Assembly: GCF_001612905.1 (NCBI RefSeq)
Contig: NZ_BDBI01000021.1
Coordinates: 1 to 64,000 of the forward strand
Length of the DNA stretch: 64,000 bases
Direction of reading: 5' to 3'
DNA from: Nocardia ignorata NBRC 108230
GTDB taxonomy: Bacteria > Actinomycetota > Actinomycetes > Mycobacteriales > Mycobacteriaceae
Part shown: piece after piece, positions 27,637-35,648 of the stretch
Numbering within the stretch: position 1 is the first letter of the stretch
Layout: every line of letters begins with the position of its first letter
The notes under the pieces: model-generated
Databases searched by the model: none
Told to the model about the DNA's origin: nothing
The model's input: only the letters and a program-made list of their open reading frames with translations
Program-made: the position numbers and the translations under genes

Positions 27637-28523
27637 GCGTGGCCCCCGACGTCGAGGCGGACAACGACACCCGCGAAATGCCCATCACCCCTGGCGCCTC
27701 GCGGCCCGCTGCCGCCGACCAGACCCCGCCGCGTGCCCGGTTCCTGCGCGACAGCGCGATCGTGGCCTACCGCAACCTGCTCACCATCCTGCGGGTGCCG
27801 ACGCTGCTGGTGACCGCGACCATCCAGCCGCTGATGTTCGTGTTCCTCTTCGCCTATATCTTCGGCGCGTCCCTCGGCGGCGACCAGTACCGCGAGTTCC
27901 TGCTCGCGGGCATCTTCACCCAGACCGTGGCGTTCAATGCCGCGTTCACCACGGTCGGGCTGGCCGGTGACCTGCAGAAGGGGATCATCGACCGGATGCG
28001 AACGCTGCCGATGTCGCGGCTCGCGGTGCTGATGGGCCGCACACTGTCCGACCTGGTGGTCAATGTCGCGAGCCTGGGGGTGATGGTGATCTGCGGGTAC
28101 ATCGTCGGCTGGCGGATCAACGGCAGCATCGCCGACGCCGCGCTCGCCTTCGCCATCATCCTGCTGTTCGCCTTCGCCATGTCCTGGGTCGGCGCGCTGA
28201 CCGGGCTCATCTCGCCGACCGTCGAGGTAGCGCAGAGCGCGGGCCTGATCTGGATGTTCCCGCTGTCGTTCATCTCCTCGGCGTTCATCTCCGCCGAAAC
28301 CCTGCCCGGTCCGCTGCGCACCATCGCCGAATGGAATCCGATCACCGCCGTCTCGGCCGCCGGGCGCAAACTGTTCGACAACTCCGCGCCGCCGTCGTTC
28401 GCCCCGGCCACCGGCTGGGCAGCCGACAACTGCATCCTCTACGCGGTGATCTGCTCGCTGGTCATCCTGGCCGTCGCCATGCCCGCGGCGTTGCTGCAGT
28501 ACCGAAAGGTGGCCAGTCACTGA
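27633..28523 (+). CDS. DrrB-type ABC-2 transporter permease
   Basis: The 296-residue integral membrane subunit partners the upstream ATPase. It has a cytoplasmic N-terminus of about 50 residues, then six membrane segments starting at LLVTATIQPLMFVFLFAYIF. The ABC-2/DrrB signature is seen in GLAGDLQKGIIDRMRTLPMS between helices 2 and 3, and LPGPLRTIAEWNPITAV before the last helix. The GTG at 27633 is set by the 4-base overlap with the ATPase stop. It is the last gene of the NRPS operon, 9 bp before the terminator hairpin. Confidence 0.92.
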   Translation: MSVAPDVEADNDTREMPITPGASRPAAADQTPPRARFLRDSAIVAYRNLLTILRVPTLLVTATIQPLMFVFLFAYIFGASLGGDQYREFLLAGIFTQTVAFNAAFTTVGLAGDLQKGIIDRMRTLPMSRLAVLMGRTLSDLVVNVASLGVMVICGYIVGWRINGSIADAALAFAIILLFAFAMSWVGALTGLISPTVEVAQSAGLIWMFPLSFISSAFISAETLPGPLRTIAEWNPITAVSAAGRKLFDNSAPPSFAPATGWAADNCILYAVICSLVILAVAMPAALLQYRKVASH

Positions 28524-28531
28524 CGAGATGA

Positions 28532-28575
28532 AACGGCGAAGGCCGCCTTCCCGAGGGGAGGCGGCCTTCGCCGTT
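28532..28575. terminator. Strong bidirectional terminator closing the NRPS operon and rbpA
   Basis: A perfect 17-bp stem (28532-28548 with 28559-28575, arm start AACGGCGAAGGCC) around a 10-nt loop lies between the converging drrB and rbpA genes. The AA/TT ends give short U-runs on both strands. Confidence 0.85.
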
Positions 28576-28585
28576 GTCGCCTGTG

Positions 28586-28921
28586 CTAGCCGCGGCGGCG
28601 GGACTTGAGCAGGTCGAGGCGCTCCTTGAGCAGCTCCTCGAGCTCCTCCTTGCTGCGACGCTCCAGCAGCATGTCCCAGTGAGTACGCGGCGGCTTCACC
28701 TTCTTGGTTTCGACCGAGGTGCCCTCCATGAGCTGCCCCTCCTGGCCGTTACGGCACAACCAGGTGGGCGGGATCTCCGCGTCGTCGGCGAACGGGACGT
28801 CGAATTCCTCACCGTTGTCGGTGCGGTAGCGGGCGATCCGGCGCGGGGCCAGGTCATGGTCGCGATCGGTCTCGTAGCTCACCGCTCCGAGCCGACTGCC
28901 CCGGAGTACGCGATCTGCCAT
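28586..28921 (-). CDS. rbpA: RNA polymerase-binding protein RbpA
   Basis: The 111-residue protein binds RNA polymerase and principal-type sigma factors and stabilises open complexes in actinobacteria. It matches RbpA throughout: N-terminal tail MADRVLRGSRLGAVSYETD, basic linker, core barrel with FDVPFADDAEIPPTWLCRNG, and the sigma-interacting C-terminal helices THWDMLLERRS and EELEELLKERLDLL. A good ribosome binding site (AGGAG) precedes the ATG. A sigma-R-like promoter lies about 115 bp upstream. In mycobacteria rbpA neighbours ppm1/lnt; here the NRPS unit separates rbpA from lnt. Confidence 0.97.
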   Translation of the reverse strand: MADRVLRGSRLGAVSYETDRDHDLAPRRIARYRTDNGEEFDVPFADDAEIPPTWLCRNGQEGQLMEGTSVETKKVKPPRTHWDMLLERRSKEELEELLKERLDLLKSRRRG

Positions 28922-29034
28922 GTGTGCTCCTGTGTCTTTGGCGGCTGGCGCCGCGTGGTTGTCGGCCTGTTCCCCGCACCCTCTGGTCAGTCCAGATCGA
29001 GGCGGCCGACAACCGGTACGTGGTACTACCGTTC

Positions 29035-29060
29035 AACGCGCGGGAAGACTGAACTGTTCC
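29035..29060 (-). promoter_or_regulatory. Sigma-R/SigH-like promoter of rbpA
   Basis: On the minus strand GGAAC (29060-29056) is followed after exactly 18 nt by GTT (29037-29035). This matches the GGAAT/C-N18-GTT consensus of the thiol-stress sigma factor SigR/SigH. The rbpA gene of Streptomyces is known to be in the SigR regulon. Confidence 0.6.
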
Positions 29061-29152
29061 ATTGTAGTCGCTACGGCCAGGGTGGCCGTCGGACCCACTG
29101 GGGGAGTGCCCGCTCAGCGAGACCTGAACCGCCGGATCGGTCGTCGGGCCGC

Positions 29153-29158
29153 TAGGGT
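29153..29158 (+). promoter_or_regulatory. TAGGGT -10 hexamer before the zinc-ribbon gene
   Basis: TAGGGT ends 8 nt before the ATG at 29167, giving a leaderless or nearly leaderless transcript. Confidence 0.5.
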
Positions 29159-29166
29159 TTCGCAGC

Positions 29167-29493
29167 ATGTCGCGCAGTCGCCTGCTGTCCTGCTCGTGGT
29201 GCGGGCGGGAGATCGTCGATTCCGAATCGGGTCGGCGTCGCCGCTATTGCCGTCAGTCGTGTCGGCAACGTGCCTACGAACACCGCACGAGTCTCAAGGG
29301 GACGGGGATTCCCGAGGACGCGGTGGTGCTCACCGCCCAGGAGGCCGCCGATCTGGCCGACCGGTGGTTCGCGGCGCGGTGCGCGGCCGAGGACGTGGCG
29401 ACGGCCGTGGCCGAGGGCGCGGATCAGGCCGAGCTGGCGCAGTTGAGTGCGACGCTCGTGCAGCTGACCAAGGAAGCCGAACGCCTGCGCTGA
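29167..29493 (+). CDS. Conserved small zinc-ribbon-like protein
   Basis: This 108-residue protein of unknown function carries an N-terminal four-cysteine cluster: CSWCG at residues about 9-13 and YCRQSCRQRAYEHR at about 27-40. That pattern could bind one zinc. The middle and C-terminus are helical (LTAQEAADLADRWFAARCA and LSATLVQLTKEAERLR). Similar short proteins are common in Nocardia and mycobacteria. It is divergent from rbpA and converges with the membrane protein at 29500. Confidence 0.75.
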   Translation: MSRSRLLSCSWCGREIVDSESGRRRRYCRQSCRQRAYEHRTSLKGTGIPEDAVVLTAQEAADLADRWFAARCAAEDVATAVAEGADQAELAQLSATLVQLTKEAERLR

Positions 29494-29499
29494 CAGTGG

Positions 29500-30522
29500 C
29501 TAGGCCGGGTCGGCCGGTGTCTCGCGGGAGCGCAGGTAGATCGCCGTGACACCGGCGGCGACGAACCCGATCAGCCCGAGCGTCGCGCCGACCGTCGCCA
29601 GATCCGGACCGGTCAGCGGCTGACCGCGCAGTGCCTGCCAGAACACGAGAGTGAGCAGTCCGGCGTAACCCATGGCGGCGACGCCGATCAGTGCGGCACG
29701 AGTGCGCTCGGTGCGCAGCCACCGATAGCGGGCGGCGAGCGCGGTCAGCGCGACGGCCAGGACCAGCAGCACCTGGATGCCGTGCAGTCCGACGAAATGC
29801 GGGATCCGCAGATCGCCACCGGTGGTACTCCAGTGGGTGATCGGCATCGGGCCGAGCCCGTCCCGGGCGGCGTCGGCGGGGGAGCCCGGCACGACCGTGT
29901 GCCCCGCCATCAACCCGATCACGGTGCCGTCGGTCTGACGTACCAGCTGCGCGCCGGTGAAGCCCATCAGATACCCGAGCATCATGCCTGCCACCGCCAG
30001 CCACAATCCGGCCTTCAAGGCGATCGCGGTCGGACGATCGGTGAGCTTCTGCCACGAGATGATCACCACCAGAACGAGATTGGCCAGAAATAGGCCGGGT
30101 ACACCGGAGGCGAATACCTGCTGGCCGATCTGGTTGACCGGGTCGGTGGCGGTATTGAAATGGCTGAAGGTCCCGCGCGCCGCCTGCACGGCGATGAACC
30201 CGACGTCGAGGACCCCGGTGACCGCGAAGACGGTGCCGAGCCACCAGGTGGCCCGCCGCCCCCGATGCGGCAACCGCAGTATCCAGGCCAGCGTCATGCC
30301 GTAGACGGCGAACGCGAAACCGAACTTCGCGGGTTTGAGCCACACCGATTCACCGAGCAGCAACCGGTCGTCGACGACCATGCCGATCATCGACACCACG
30401 ACCAGCGCGGACATCAAGGCCGAATTGACCAACAGCGGGCCGTGCCAGGGTGCCTGCGCGCTCCTCGGCCCGGTCTGGAACCGGAAGCGGGAAAGGGGCT
30501 GGGTGAGGTCGATCGTCGCCAT
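29500..30522 (-). CDS. Hypothetical multi-spanning membrane protein
   Basis: The 340-residue protein has about eight hydrophobic segments from residue 30 on, including LLVNSALMSALVVVSMIGMV, WWLGTVFAVTGVLDVGFIAV, VPGLFLANLVLVVIISW and GLLTLVFWQALRG. I recognise no catalytic motif or transporter signature. Its reading frame runs cleanly to an ATG at 30522 and it stands alone between convergent and same-strand neighbours. Confidence 0.75.
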   Translation of the reverse strand: MATIDLTQPLSRFRFQTGPRSAQAPWHGPLLVNSALMSALVVVSMIGMVVDDRLLLGESVWLKPAKFGFAFAVYGMTLAWILRLPHRGRRATWWLGTVFAVTGVLDVGFIAVQAARGTFSHFNTATDPVNQIGQQVFASGVPGLFLANLVLVVIISWQKLTDRPTAIALKAGLWLAVAGMMLGYLMGFTGAQLVRQTDGTVIGLMAGHTVVPGSPADAARDGLGPMPITHWSTTGGDLRIPHFVGLHGIQVLLVLAVALTALAARYRWLRTERTRAALIGVAAMGYAGLLTLVFWQALRGQPLTGPDLATVGATLGLIGFVAAGVTAIYLRSRETPADPA

Positions 30523-30713
30523 GTCCCGACGGTAGAAATGCCGTGCGCCCCAGCACCTCCCGCTGCGGAACGGTCCGGGTACCCCTACCGCCGTACTATG
30601 CCGACCTCACCCCTGGCTCACCCGTGGGACCACCCCTAGAACTCGGTGCGCGCCTCACCCCCGAGCAAACCTTCGGCGCGGTGACCATTCCAGGGCGCGC
30701 GGTTGCCGGAGTG

Positions 30714-32252
30714 TCAGCTGTCGCGGGAGGCATCGTTCAGCGAAATCTGTTGGGCGACAAGGGAGAGCACAGTGGCCAACGGAATCCCCGCCGAATTCGT
30801 TTCCGGGGCGTCCGGCAGGAGCTCGGTGAGCAACGGCGCCCACTCGTGGCGTCGCGCGGGAAAGCAGCGATCGAGCAGATCGCGCATGATGTCGGGGGCG
30901 ATGGAGGCGCCGGGGGAGGCGCCGAGCAGACCGGCGATGGTGCCGTCGGCCCCGGTGACGAGTTCGGTACCGAACTGGAGTTCCCCGTCGAAGCGCCCGT
31001 CGGGTTTCACCAGCTGCGCGCGCTGACCGGCCTGGATCAGCTCCCAGTCGGCGGCGTCGGCGGTGGGATAGAACCGCTGCAGCTCGGCGAACTTGTCCCG
31101 ACGCGAAGCCAGGAGCTGACCGAGCAGATAGCGCCCGAGGTGCAGATTTCGCAAGCACGCGGACAACAGTGGCACCACATTGTGCGGGCGCACGGTGGTG
31201 AACAGGTCGGTGAGCGACCCGTGGCGCAGCAGCCGGGTGCTGAAAGTGGCGTACGGGCCGAACATCAACGCGGCCGACCCGTCGACCTCCCGCCGATCCA
31301 GATGCGGCACCGACATCGGCGGTGCACCGAGCGAGGCCTGGCTGTACACCTTCGCGGCATGCTCGGCCACCACTTCGGGCTCGCGGGTCCGCAGGAACTG
31401 TGCGCCCATCGGCAGCACCGCGTACCCGCGCACTTCGGGCAGCCGGGCCCGCTGCAGCAGCCGCAACGCGTAACCGCCCGCGCCGACGAACACGAACCGG
31501 GTGCGAACCACGAACGTCCGCCCGGAATCCAGATCGCGCCCACGCACGGTCCACAGCCCGTCGGCGCCACGCCGCAGGCCGGTGATCTCGCGATGCAGCC
31601 GCACCGGATTACCCGCCTCGGTCATCGTCGCCAGCAACGCCCTGGTGAGGGCGCCGAAGTCGATATCGGTGCCGCCGGTGTGCCGGGTCGCCGCCATCGG
31701 TTCGTCATCGGCCCGTCCACGCACCAGCAGCGGCGCCCACGCACCGATCACCGCGCGATCCTCGGTGTACTCCATCTCGGCGAAGGCCGGCAGCTCGCGC
31801 AGGGTGGCCCAGCGGCGCCGCAGGTAAGCGATATCGCGGTCGCCGAAGACCACCGTCACGTGCGGTGTCGAGGTCAGGAAGGCCCCGAGGGGACCGCGCT
31901 CGGCCGACGGATGGGCAGCGTCCGGGCCGGGGAACGCGCCGCGTGCGGCCAGCGCCGACCAGAACCGCCGCGACAGGGCGAACTGCTCGGCGATCCCCGC
32001 GGCCTTGCTCGCGTCGTCCGGGTCGGGCATGTAGTTGAGCTCGCACAGCCCCGAGTGCCCGGTGCCCGCGTTGTTCCACGCACCAGAACTCTCGCCCGCC
32101 GGTTCCCCGAGTCGCTCGAACAGCGCGATCGACCAGTCCGGAGCAAGGGCGCTCAGCAGCGCGCCGAGGGTGGCCGACATGACGCCGCCACCGATCAGCA
32201 CCGCGTCGAGAATGTCGTCCCCGCAACCGGATTCGTGTGTCCTGGCATCCAT
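30714..32252 (-). CDS. mqo: Malate:quinone oxidoreductase
   Basis: This peripheral membrane FAD enzyme oxidises malate to oxaloacetate and passes electrons to quinone in the TCA cycle. The 512-residue product matches Mqo: FAD-binding VLIGGGVMSATLGALL near the N-terminus, then SSGAWNNAGTGHSGLCELNY, the family's hallmark, VFVGAGGYALRLLQ and SPGASIAPDIM near the end. The ATG at 32252 is supported by GGGAGG 6 nt upstream; the 26-residue longer frame is not needed. It is divergent from a LysR gene, a possible regulator (inference). Confidence 0.93.
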   Translation of the reverse strand: MDARTHESGCGDDILDAVLIGGGVMSATLGALLSALAPDWSIALFERLGEPAGESSGAWNNAGTGHSGLCELNYMPDPDDASKAAGIAEQFALSRRFWSALAARGAFPGPDAAHPSAERGPLGAFLTSTPHVTVVFGDRDIAYLRRRWATLRELPAFAEMEYTEDRAVIGAWAPLLVRGRADDEPMAATRHTGGTDIDFGALTRALLATMTEAGNPVRLHREITGLRRGADGLWTVRGRDLDSGRTFVVRTRFVFVGAGGYALRLLQRARLPEVRGYAVLPMGAQFLRTREPEVVAEHAAKVYSQASLGAPPMSVPHLDRREVDGSAALMFGPYATFSTRLLRHGSLTDLFTTVRPHNVVPLLSACLRNLHLGRYLLGQLLASRRDKFAELQRFYPTADAADWELIQAGQRAQLVKPDGRFDGELQFGTELVTGADGTIAGLLGASPGASIAPDIMRDLLDRCFPARRHEWAPLLTELLPDAPETNSAGIPLATVLSLVAQQISLNDASRDS

Positions 32253-32341
32253 GTCGAACCTCCCGATAGCCGTGTACCGCCATCGTCGGGCCACCACTAC
32301 CGATCCGTCCAATACGGAATCGCCGAGCATATGATCCGGAT

Positions 32342-33238
32342 ATGGATGAATACGGCGCGCAGGCCGTCGCGCCCTTGCTCGCGGCCTTCGACGCGGCCGC
32401 CGAGGAGGGCAACTTCACCCGCGCGGCGCAGCGTCTCGGAATGCCCCAGTCGTCACTGAGCCGCCGGATCAAGTCACTCGAACAGCATCTCGGAGTGTCC
32501 CTGTTCCAGCCGTCGGGGCGCGGCGTGACGCTCACGCCTCAGGGTCGCGACCTGCACGAACGAACGCGCGGCGTGCTGCGCGCGCTCGACGACGCCGTGC
32601 GCCGCGTGCGGGCCGACGCCGACCCGGAGACCGGTCTGGTTCGGTTCGGATTCCCGCTCACCCTCGGACCGATCAGTGTCCCCGCGTTGCTCGCCCAGTT
32701 CCATACCCGTGCGCCCGGCATCCGCCTGCACCTGGTGCAAGCCCACGGTGAGGCGCTGGCGGAGCAGGTTCGCGACGGCAGGCTCGATCTGGCGGTGATG
32801 ATCCCGCCGCCCGACGACCTGCCGACGGTCGTCCTCGGGCGCCAGCGCATCGATCTGCACGTGGCCCGAACCCACCCGCTGGCGGGGCGCTCGCGGGTGG
32901 CGCTGACCGAGCTCGCCGATGCGGCGTTCATCGCCAACCCGCCGAGCTATCAGCTGCGAGCCCTGCTCGATTCCTGGTGCGCCGCAGCGGGGTTCACTCC
33001 ACGCGTGCTGTTCGAGATCACCGAGTTCGAGACGCTGCGCGCGCTCGTCGCGCTGGGGCTCGGAGTGGCGCTGCTCCCACCCGCCGAGACACCGCACCCC
33101 GACCTGGCCGTGGTGCGCATCGATGGCGAACGCGACCGCGAGATCGGCCTGGTCTCGGGAGACCATGGGTCGACGCTCGCGGCCGCGCGGCTTCGGGATT
33201 TCCTGATCGCCGGTCGGGCGGCGATCAGTGGGTGGTGA
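32342..33238 (+). CDS. LysR-family transcriptional regulator
   Basis: The 298-residue regulator has the LysR HTH at residues about 14-70 (FDAAAEEGNFTRAAQRLGMP and SLSRRIKSLEQHLG, then GRGVTLTPQG). A periplasmic-binding-like effector domain follows (about 95-290). It is divergent from mqo with an 89-bp intergenic region; in this arrangement LysR proteins usually control the divergent gene. Its stop is 3 bp from the stop of the convergent M23 gene. The effector is unknown. Confidence 0.9.
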   Translation: MDEYGAQAVAPLLAAFDAAAEEGNFTRAAQRLGMPQSSLSRRIKSLEQHLGVSLFQPSGRGVTLTPQGRDLHERTRGVLRALDDAVRRVRADADPETGLVRFGFPLTLGPISVPALLAQFHTRAPGIRLHLVQAHGEALAEQVRDGRLDLAVMIPPPDDLPTVVLGRQRIDLHVARTHPLAGRSRVALTELADAAFIANPPSYQLRALLDSWCAAAGFTPRVLFEITEFETLRALVALGLGVALLPPAETPHPDLAVVRIDGERDREIGLVSGDHGSTLAAARLRDFLIAGRAAISGW

Positions 33239-33241
33239 GGA

Positions 33242-33982
33242 TCAGTCCTGCGGAACACCGACGTCGATACCGCGCGCGGCGAGCCACGGGTGCGGGTCGA
33301 TCGGGGCGCCGTAGAGCGAGCCGTCCGGCACGTGCACCTCGTAGTGCAGGTGGGGGCCGGTGGACTGGCCACGGTTACCGACGGTGGCGATGACGTCGCC
33401 GGCGTTCACGTGCTGGCCCGGCTGGACCAGGATCTCGTTGACGTGACCGAACACGCCGATGGTGCCGTCGTCCTGCTGGACGCGGACCCACAGGCCGAAC
33501 CCGGAAGCCGGGCCGGTCTCGATGACGGTACCGTCGGTGACGGCGAAGACCGGCGCACCGATCGGGTCACCGAAGTCGATGCCGTTGTGCGCGGCACCCC
33601 AGCGGGGACCGTAGTAGGAGGTCAGGCGGCCGTTGACCGGTCGAACGGTCTGCGGGCGCGGCGGCGGGGGCGGCGCGATGAAGGGCAGCGGCGGCAGCGC
33701 GGCCTGGATGGCCTCGCGGTGCTCTTCCCAGGCCACCGGTGCGGCGGGGGTCTCGGCCTGCGCCTCGGGCGCGGTGGCGGAGGTGAAGCGGGCCTGCGAA
33801 ACGCCGAGGGCGTCTGCCGAAGACGCCGCGACGGCGGTGGTGGTAGGGGTCTCGGGGCCGCTGAAGGCGGCGGCGGACGTTCCCACGAGTGCGGACAGGG
33901 CCACCGCACCCGCGACAACGCCTCCCAGACGACCTGCGAAGGCGTCGGAGATTCGGGCGGATAACGGGTTGGTCACGAACAT
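33242..33982 (-). CDS. M23 family metallopeptidase (secreted, LytM-type)
   Basis: The 246-residue cell-wall endopeptidase has an N-terminal hydrophobic segment (GRLGGVVAGAVALSALVGTS, residues about 17-36) acting as signal or anchor, and a Pro/Ala-rich linker with PFIAPPPPPRP. The LytM domain at about 125-235 has HNGIDF with the first zinc His/Asp, GHVNEI, and HLHYEVH with the last ligands. All M23 metal ligands appear present, so it may be catalytic. It converges with the LysR gene and is divergent from the ArsR-type gene. Confidence 0.88.
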   Translation of the reverse strand: MFVTNPLSARISDAFAGRLGGVVAGAVALSALVGTSAAAFSGPETPTTTAVAASSADALGVSQARFTSATAPEAQAETPAAPVAWEEHREAIQAALPPLPFIAPPPPPRPQTVRPVNGRLTSYYGPRWGAAHNGIDFGDPIGAPVFAVTDGTVIETGPASGFGLWVRVQQDDGTIGVFGHVNEILVQPGQHVNAGDVIATVGNRGQSTGPHLHYEVHVPDGSLYGAPIDPHPWLAARGIDVGVPQD

Positions 33983-33988
33983 GTCTCG

Positions 33989-33994
33989 AAGGTA
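33989..33994 (-). promoter_or_regulatory. TACCTT -10 hexamer before the M23 gene
   Basis: On the minus strand TACCTT ends 6 nt before the ATG at 33982. Leaderless initiation would exclude a riboswitch leader of the kind found before some actinobacterial wall-hydrolase genes. Confidence 0.4.
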
Positions 33995-34042
33995 GCCAAT
34001 TTGTAACCGACGCGGCGAATCCTGTGGCTGCCATCACGAGCG

Positions 34043-34067
34043 GCTATAACCCCAGTTGATCTATAAC
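34043..34067. promoter_or_regulatory. Direct CTATAAC repeats between the M23 and ArsR genes
   Basis: CTATAAC occurs at 34043-34049 and again at 34061-34067, 18 bp apart. The second contains TATAAC, a possible -10 about 40 bp before the GTG at 34107. The pair could be an ArsR operator overlapping the promoter. Confidence 0.35.
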
Positions 34068-34106
34068 AATCGCGTCTCGAAAGCGCGAATTCCCGGGAGC
34101 GACCGG

Positions 34107-34520
34107 GTGAAATACCGTGACCACAAGATCGTTGCCGACCAGGCGTTATCCGCGCACACTTGTTCAGTGGACGCTAACGGAGTTCGGGCAATCACCGCGT
34201 TATCCGACGCGACCCGGCGCGCGATCTTCGAGTCGCTGCCGCAGGGTCCACGCTCGGTCGCCGAGCTGGCCGAGGCCACCGGTATCACCAGCTCGGCCGC
34301 CTCCCAGCACCTGCGCATCCTGCGCGAAGCGCACCTGGTGAGCATGCGCCGCGACGGCAACCGCCACCTGTACTCACTGGATCCGCGCGGCCTCAACGAC
34401 GCACGCGACTACCTCGAACAGTTCTGGCCTAGCGCACTCGCCGCCCATGCCGCCGCGCTGCGCGCTGCCGGTCAGCCGACCACTGCGGTACCGCCCGCCG
34501 GTCAGCCCACCCGGCGATAA
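34107..34520 (+). CDS. ArsR-family winged-helix regulator
   Basis: A small regulator with an ArsR/SmtB-type winged HTH: ITALSDATRRAIFESLPQGP, then SVAELAEATGITSSAASQHL and the wing SMRRDGNRHLYSLDP. The usual metal-binding cysteines of ArsR (CVC type) are absent from the recognition-helix region, so it is probably of the non-metal, aromatic-effector or general subgroup. The GTG at 34107 has GGGAG 8 nt upstream; a GTG at 34167 would give a 117-residue protein that starts right at the conserved domain. Its last 19 bp overlap the converging GT9 gene. Confidence 0.8.
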   Translation: MKYRDHKIVADQALSAHTCSVDANGVRAITALSDATRRAIFESLPQGPRSVAELAEATGITSSAASQHLRILREAHLVSMRRDGNRHLYSLDPRGLNDARDYLEQFWPSALAAHAAALRAAGQPTTAVPPAGQPTRR

Positions 34521-35482
34521 CGTGAGCGACTCGACTCGGCCCAATCCTGCTTGTCGAGCTGCGCGTCGACCGCGGCGATCACCTCGGGCACTCCGATGCG
34601 CAACAGGCCGGGATCAGGGGTGCGGGCATCGGGATCGCCGACCTGCCCCGCCCACAGCACCGCGTGCCTGCCGAGCAGATGCGCGGGCGGACCGCCACGA
34701 CGCGGCGGAGTGGGCCCGAACAGCAGCACGGTCCGGGTGCCGAAAGCGGTGGCCAGATGCGCGACGCCGGTATCGCCGCAGATCACGAGGGCGGCACCGG
34801 CCACGGTGGCGGCGAGATCGGTGAGGTTCTGCCTGCCCGCGAGCACCCGGTCGTCGGGCAGGCCGGCCTGCGCGGCCACCTGCACGGCGATGTCGCGTTC
34901 GAACGGATCGCCGGTGAGCACCACGTCGCGGCCGAGGACCATCAGGTGCCGCACCACCGCGGCGAACCGTTCCGGCGGCCAGCGGCGCGCGGGCGCACCG
35001 GCGCCGACATGCACCACGACGCAGTCGCGACGGCTGATGGAGGCAACAGGGGGGACCAGCCCGAGATTGCGCCGGTCGGCGGTGATGCCCTCGCTCTCGA
35101 GCAACTGACACCACCGATCCGCCACATGGGCCTCGGGATCCCAGCGCGGCCCGGTGAGCCGGGGCAGGCCCGGCGTCCGGTGCCCGATGATCCGCTTGGC
35201 GCCGGTATCGGCCAGCGCTCGCGCGCTCGCACCGTCGGGGCCGTGCAGATTCACCGCCAGCTCGGGCGCGGGCCCGTCCCAGATCAGGGCCGCCGGATCG
35301 GCGGTGGCGACGAGTTCGTCGACCGAGGAGATCAGGTCGACGATCTGTTCGAGGCGATGGGGCGCGGCCAGCACGATCCGGCTGCCTGGCTCGGCCCGGC
35401 GCAGGGCACGCAGAGCCGGGACCGCGGCGAGCAGATCACCGAGTCCACGAGCTTGCAGCACGAGTACAACCGACACTCCCAT
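34502..35482 (-). CDS. Glycosyltransferase family 9 (heptosyltransferase-like)
   Basis: The 326-residue protein has the GT9 GT-B fold pattern: N-terminal VLVLQARGLGDLLAAVPALR, acceptor-domain region, then the nucleotide-sugar domain with CVVVHVGAGAPARRWPPERF, VVLTGDPFE and ICGDTGVAHLATAFGTRTVLLFG. In Gram-negative bacteria GT9 adds heptose to LPS; actinobacterial members act on other, mostly unknown, glycoconjugates. ATG at 35482 is taken; a GTG at 35476 has a better-spaced AGGTG. It is divergent from the HdeD gene. Confidence 0.87.
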   Translation of the reverse strand: MGVSVVLVLQARGLGDLLAAVPALRALRRAEPGSRIVLAAPHRLEQIVDLISSVDELVATADPAALIWDGPAPELAVNLHGPDGASARALADTGAKRIIGHRTPGLPRLTGPRWDPEAHVADRWCQLLESEGITADRRNLGLVPPVASISRRDCVVVHVGAGAPARRWPPERFAAVVRHLMVLGRDVVLTGDPFERDIAVQVAAQAGLPDDRVLAGRQNLTDLAATVAGAALVICGDTGVAHLATAFGTRTVLLFGPTPPRRGGPPAHLLGRHAVLWAGQVGDPDARTPDPGLLRIGVPEVIAAVDAQLDKQDWAESSRSRYRRVG

Positions 35483-35636
35483 CACCTACCCGGGACCGGA
35501 ACTCGCCAAACGTTCGCAGTGGCAATGAGGTGTCGCTCGTCACCGCGCGCCGCGTCCCGGCCGTTCGGCGTCGGGTTGTGTGCTGCGACACGATCACAGC
35601 TTCAGCAACTTTCCAGGGAATGAGAGCTGACGGGCA

Positions 35637-35642
35637 TAACAT
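35637..35642 (+). promoter_or_regulatory. TAACAT -10 hexamer before the HdeD gene
   Basis: TAACAT ends 6 nt before the ATG at 35649, with no purine-rich ribosome binding site between them. Confidence 0.45.
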
Positions 35643-35648
35643 CTCGTC

